Notes under the pieces: model-generated
Database searches by the model: none
Seen by the model: only the letters and a program-made list of their open reading frames with translations
Told to the model about the DNA's origin: nothing
NCBI RefSeq assembly: GCF_005937985.2
Contig: NZ_CP042172.1
Coordinates: forward strand, 62,001 to 126,000
Origin: Arthrobacter sp. KBS0702
Lineage (GTDB): Bacteria > Actinomycetota > Actinomycetes > Actinomycetales > Micrococcaceae
Reading direction: 5' to 3'
DNA: 64,000 nt
In this document: piece by piece, positions 63,661 to 64,000 of the stretch
Position numbering within the stretch: the stretch's first letter is position 1
How the letters are laid out: each line of letters starts with the position of its first letter
Program-made: the position numbers and the translations under genes

Positions 63661-64000
63661 CCGGCAGCGGGGACGGCTGGCAGCGCGTCCACCCGGCGTC
63701 GCCCTTTGTCCGGGGCTGGGTGGCGTTGGCCGCACTGTTCTTCTTCTTTGGCCGCGACTCCGTCGAACGACTGCTCCAGGGCGCCCCGGTCTTTGACGAG
63801 CGGCTCGCTGGGCGGGCGCCCTGGCTGCTGCTGGGTGGCGGCACGGTGCTGCTGCTGACCGTGCTCGGCTTTGTGCTGAGCTGGTATTTCACCCGCTACC
63901 AGGTGGCGGACGGCTATGTGCGCGTCAACACCGGGTTCCTGTTCAAGCAGCAGCGGCAAGCGAGGCTGGACCGGGTCCAGGCGATCGACGTCGTGCAGCC
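63657..64000 (+). CDS. PH domain-containing membrane protein (YdbT-like), 3' truncated by window edge
   Basis: The first about 114 residues of the partner of the preceding gene. Two transmembrane helices (about 21-37 and 59-79) are followed by the start of a first PH domain (YQVADGYVRVNTGFLFKQQR, with LDRVQAIDVVQ at the edge). The GTG overlaps the upstream stop by four bases. YdbT-type proteins usually have two to three PH domains over about 450-550 residues, so most of the gene is outside. Confidence 0.85.
   Translation, partial: MTGSGDGWQRVHPASPFVRGWVALAALFFFFGRDSVERLLQGAPVFDERLAGRAPWLLLGGGTVLLLTVLGFVLSWYFTRYQVADGYVRVNTGFLFKQQRQARLDRVQAIDVVQ

Noticed and set aside
1..64000. Mobile island, prophage or defence system
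   Set aside because: No integrase, transposase, phage structural gene, restriction-modification or toxin-antitoxin pair was seen, and gene content and GC stay uniform apart from the uxaC leader.
1..64000. tRNA or rRNA genes
   Set aside because: No cloverleaf with a GTTCGA-type T-loop and matching acceptor stem was found by reading; a dedicated tRNA scan could still reveal one I missed.

Overview
The window is 64 kb of high-GC chromosomal DNA from an actinobacterium. Codon use, gene order and protein sequences fit the Arthrobacter/Pseudarthrobacter group (Micrococcaceae). This assignment is inference from recognisable families such as DUF222-HNH, DUF6766, DUF6328, DUF3180, the DUF2342 metalloprotease and the tilS-hpt-ftsH-fol block. 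I found no rRNA, tRNA, transposase, integrase, phage gene, CRISPR array or known defence system. Gene density is about 90 percent, and many neighbouring genes overlap by 4 bases (ATGA or GTGA).

Layout. 1-7068: housekeeping and metabolic genes (PEBP fragment, HAD phosphatase, GDPD, NnrD, histidine phosphatase, glycerate kinase, MHS transporter). 7080-9888: a stress-like group (DUF6766 and DUF6328 membrane proteins, an SDR, an acidic disordered protein). 9974-14339: a uracil/xanthine permease, two GNAT proteins, a methyltransferase and small proteins. 14580-19020: the most accessory-looking stretch, with a DUF222-HNH gene, a 60-bp tandem repeat, a flavodoxin, and a ClpX-zinc-finger/HTH regulator divergent from an MFS efflux gene. 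19192-23952: a nitroreductase, a 2H phosphoesterase, a diguanylate cyclase, pgm and a DUF4190 protein.

23991-36861 is a complete hexuronate catabolic locus arranged as a divergon. Leftward run a LacI regulator, a four-gene ABC importer and a UxuB-type reductase. Rightward run uxaC, a ManD-type mannonate dehydratase, uxaA, eda and kdgK. Together they would import a uronate and take it through fructuronate/mannonate (and probably tagaturonate/altronate) to KDG, KDPG, pyruvate and glyceraldehyde 3-phosphate. A LacI-type operator lies in the spacer of the leftward promoter.

36884-52552 holds a kinase-like protein, a POT peptide transporter, a Zn-alcohol dehydrogenase, an amidase, a rhodanese, pheA, a diacylglycerol kinase, serS, a second HAD phosphatase, a SatD-like HTH protein divergent from phosphoketolase, a DUF429 protein and a type-B carboxylesterase. 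52672-64000 is a conserved actinobacterial core block: ppa, dacB, DUF2342 metalloprotease, tilS, hpt, ftsH, folE-folP-folB-folK, DUF3180 and two PH-domain membrane proteins, the last cut by the window end.

Non-coding signals of note are two homologous dispersed palindromes (322-389 and 54834-54903), a 24-bp perfect hairpin (52594-52657), the tandem repeat at 16212-16460, several apparent leaderless start sites (a TANNNT-like hexamer six bases before the start codon), and a hairpin between the Shine-Dalgarno sequence and the start codon of ftsH.
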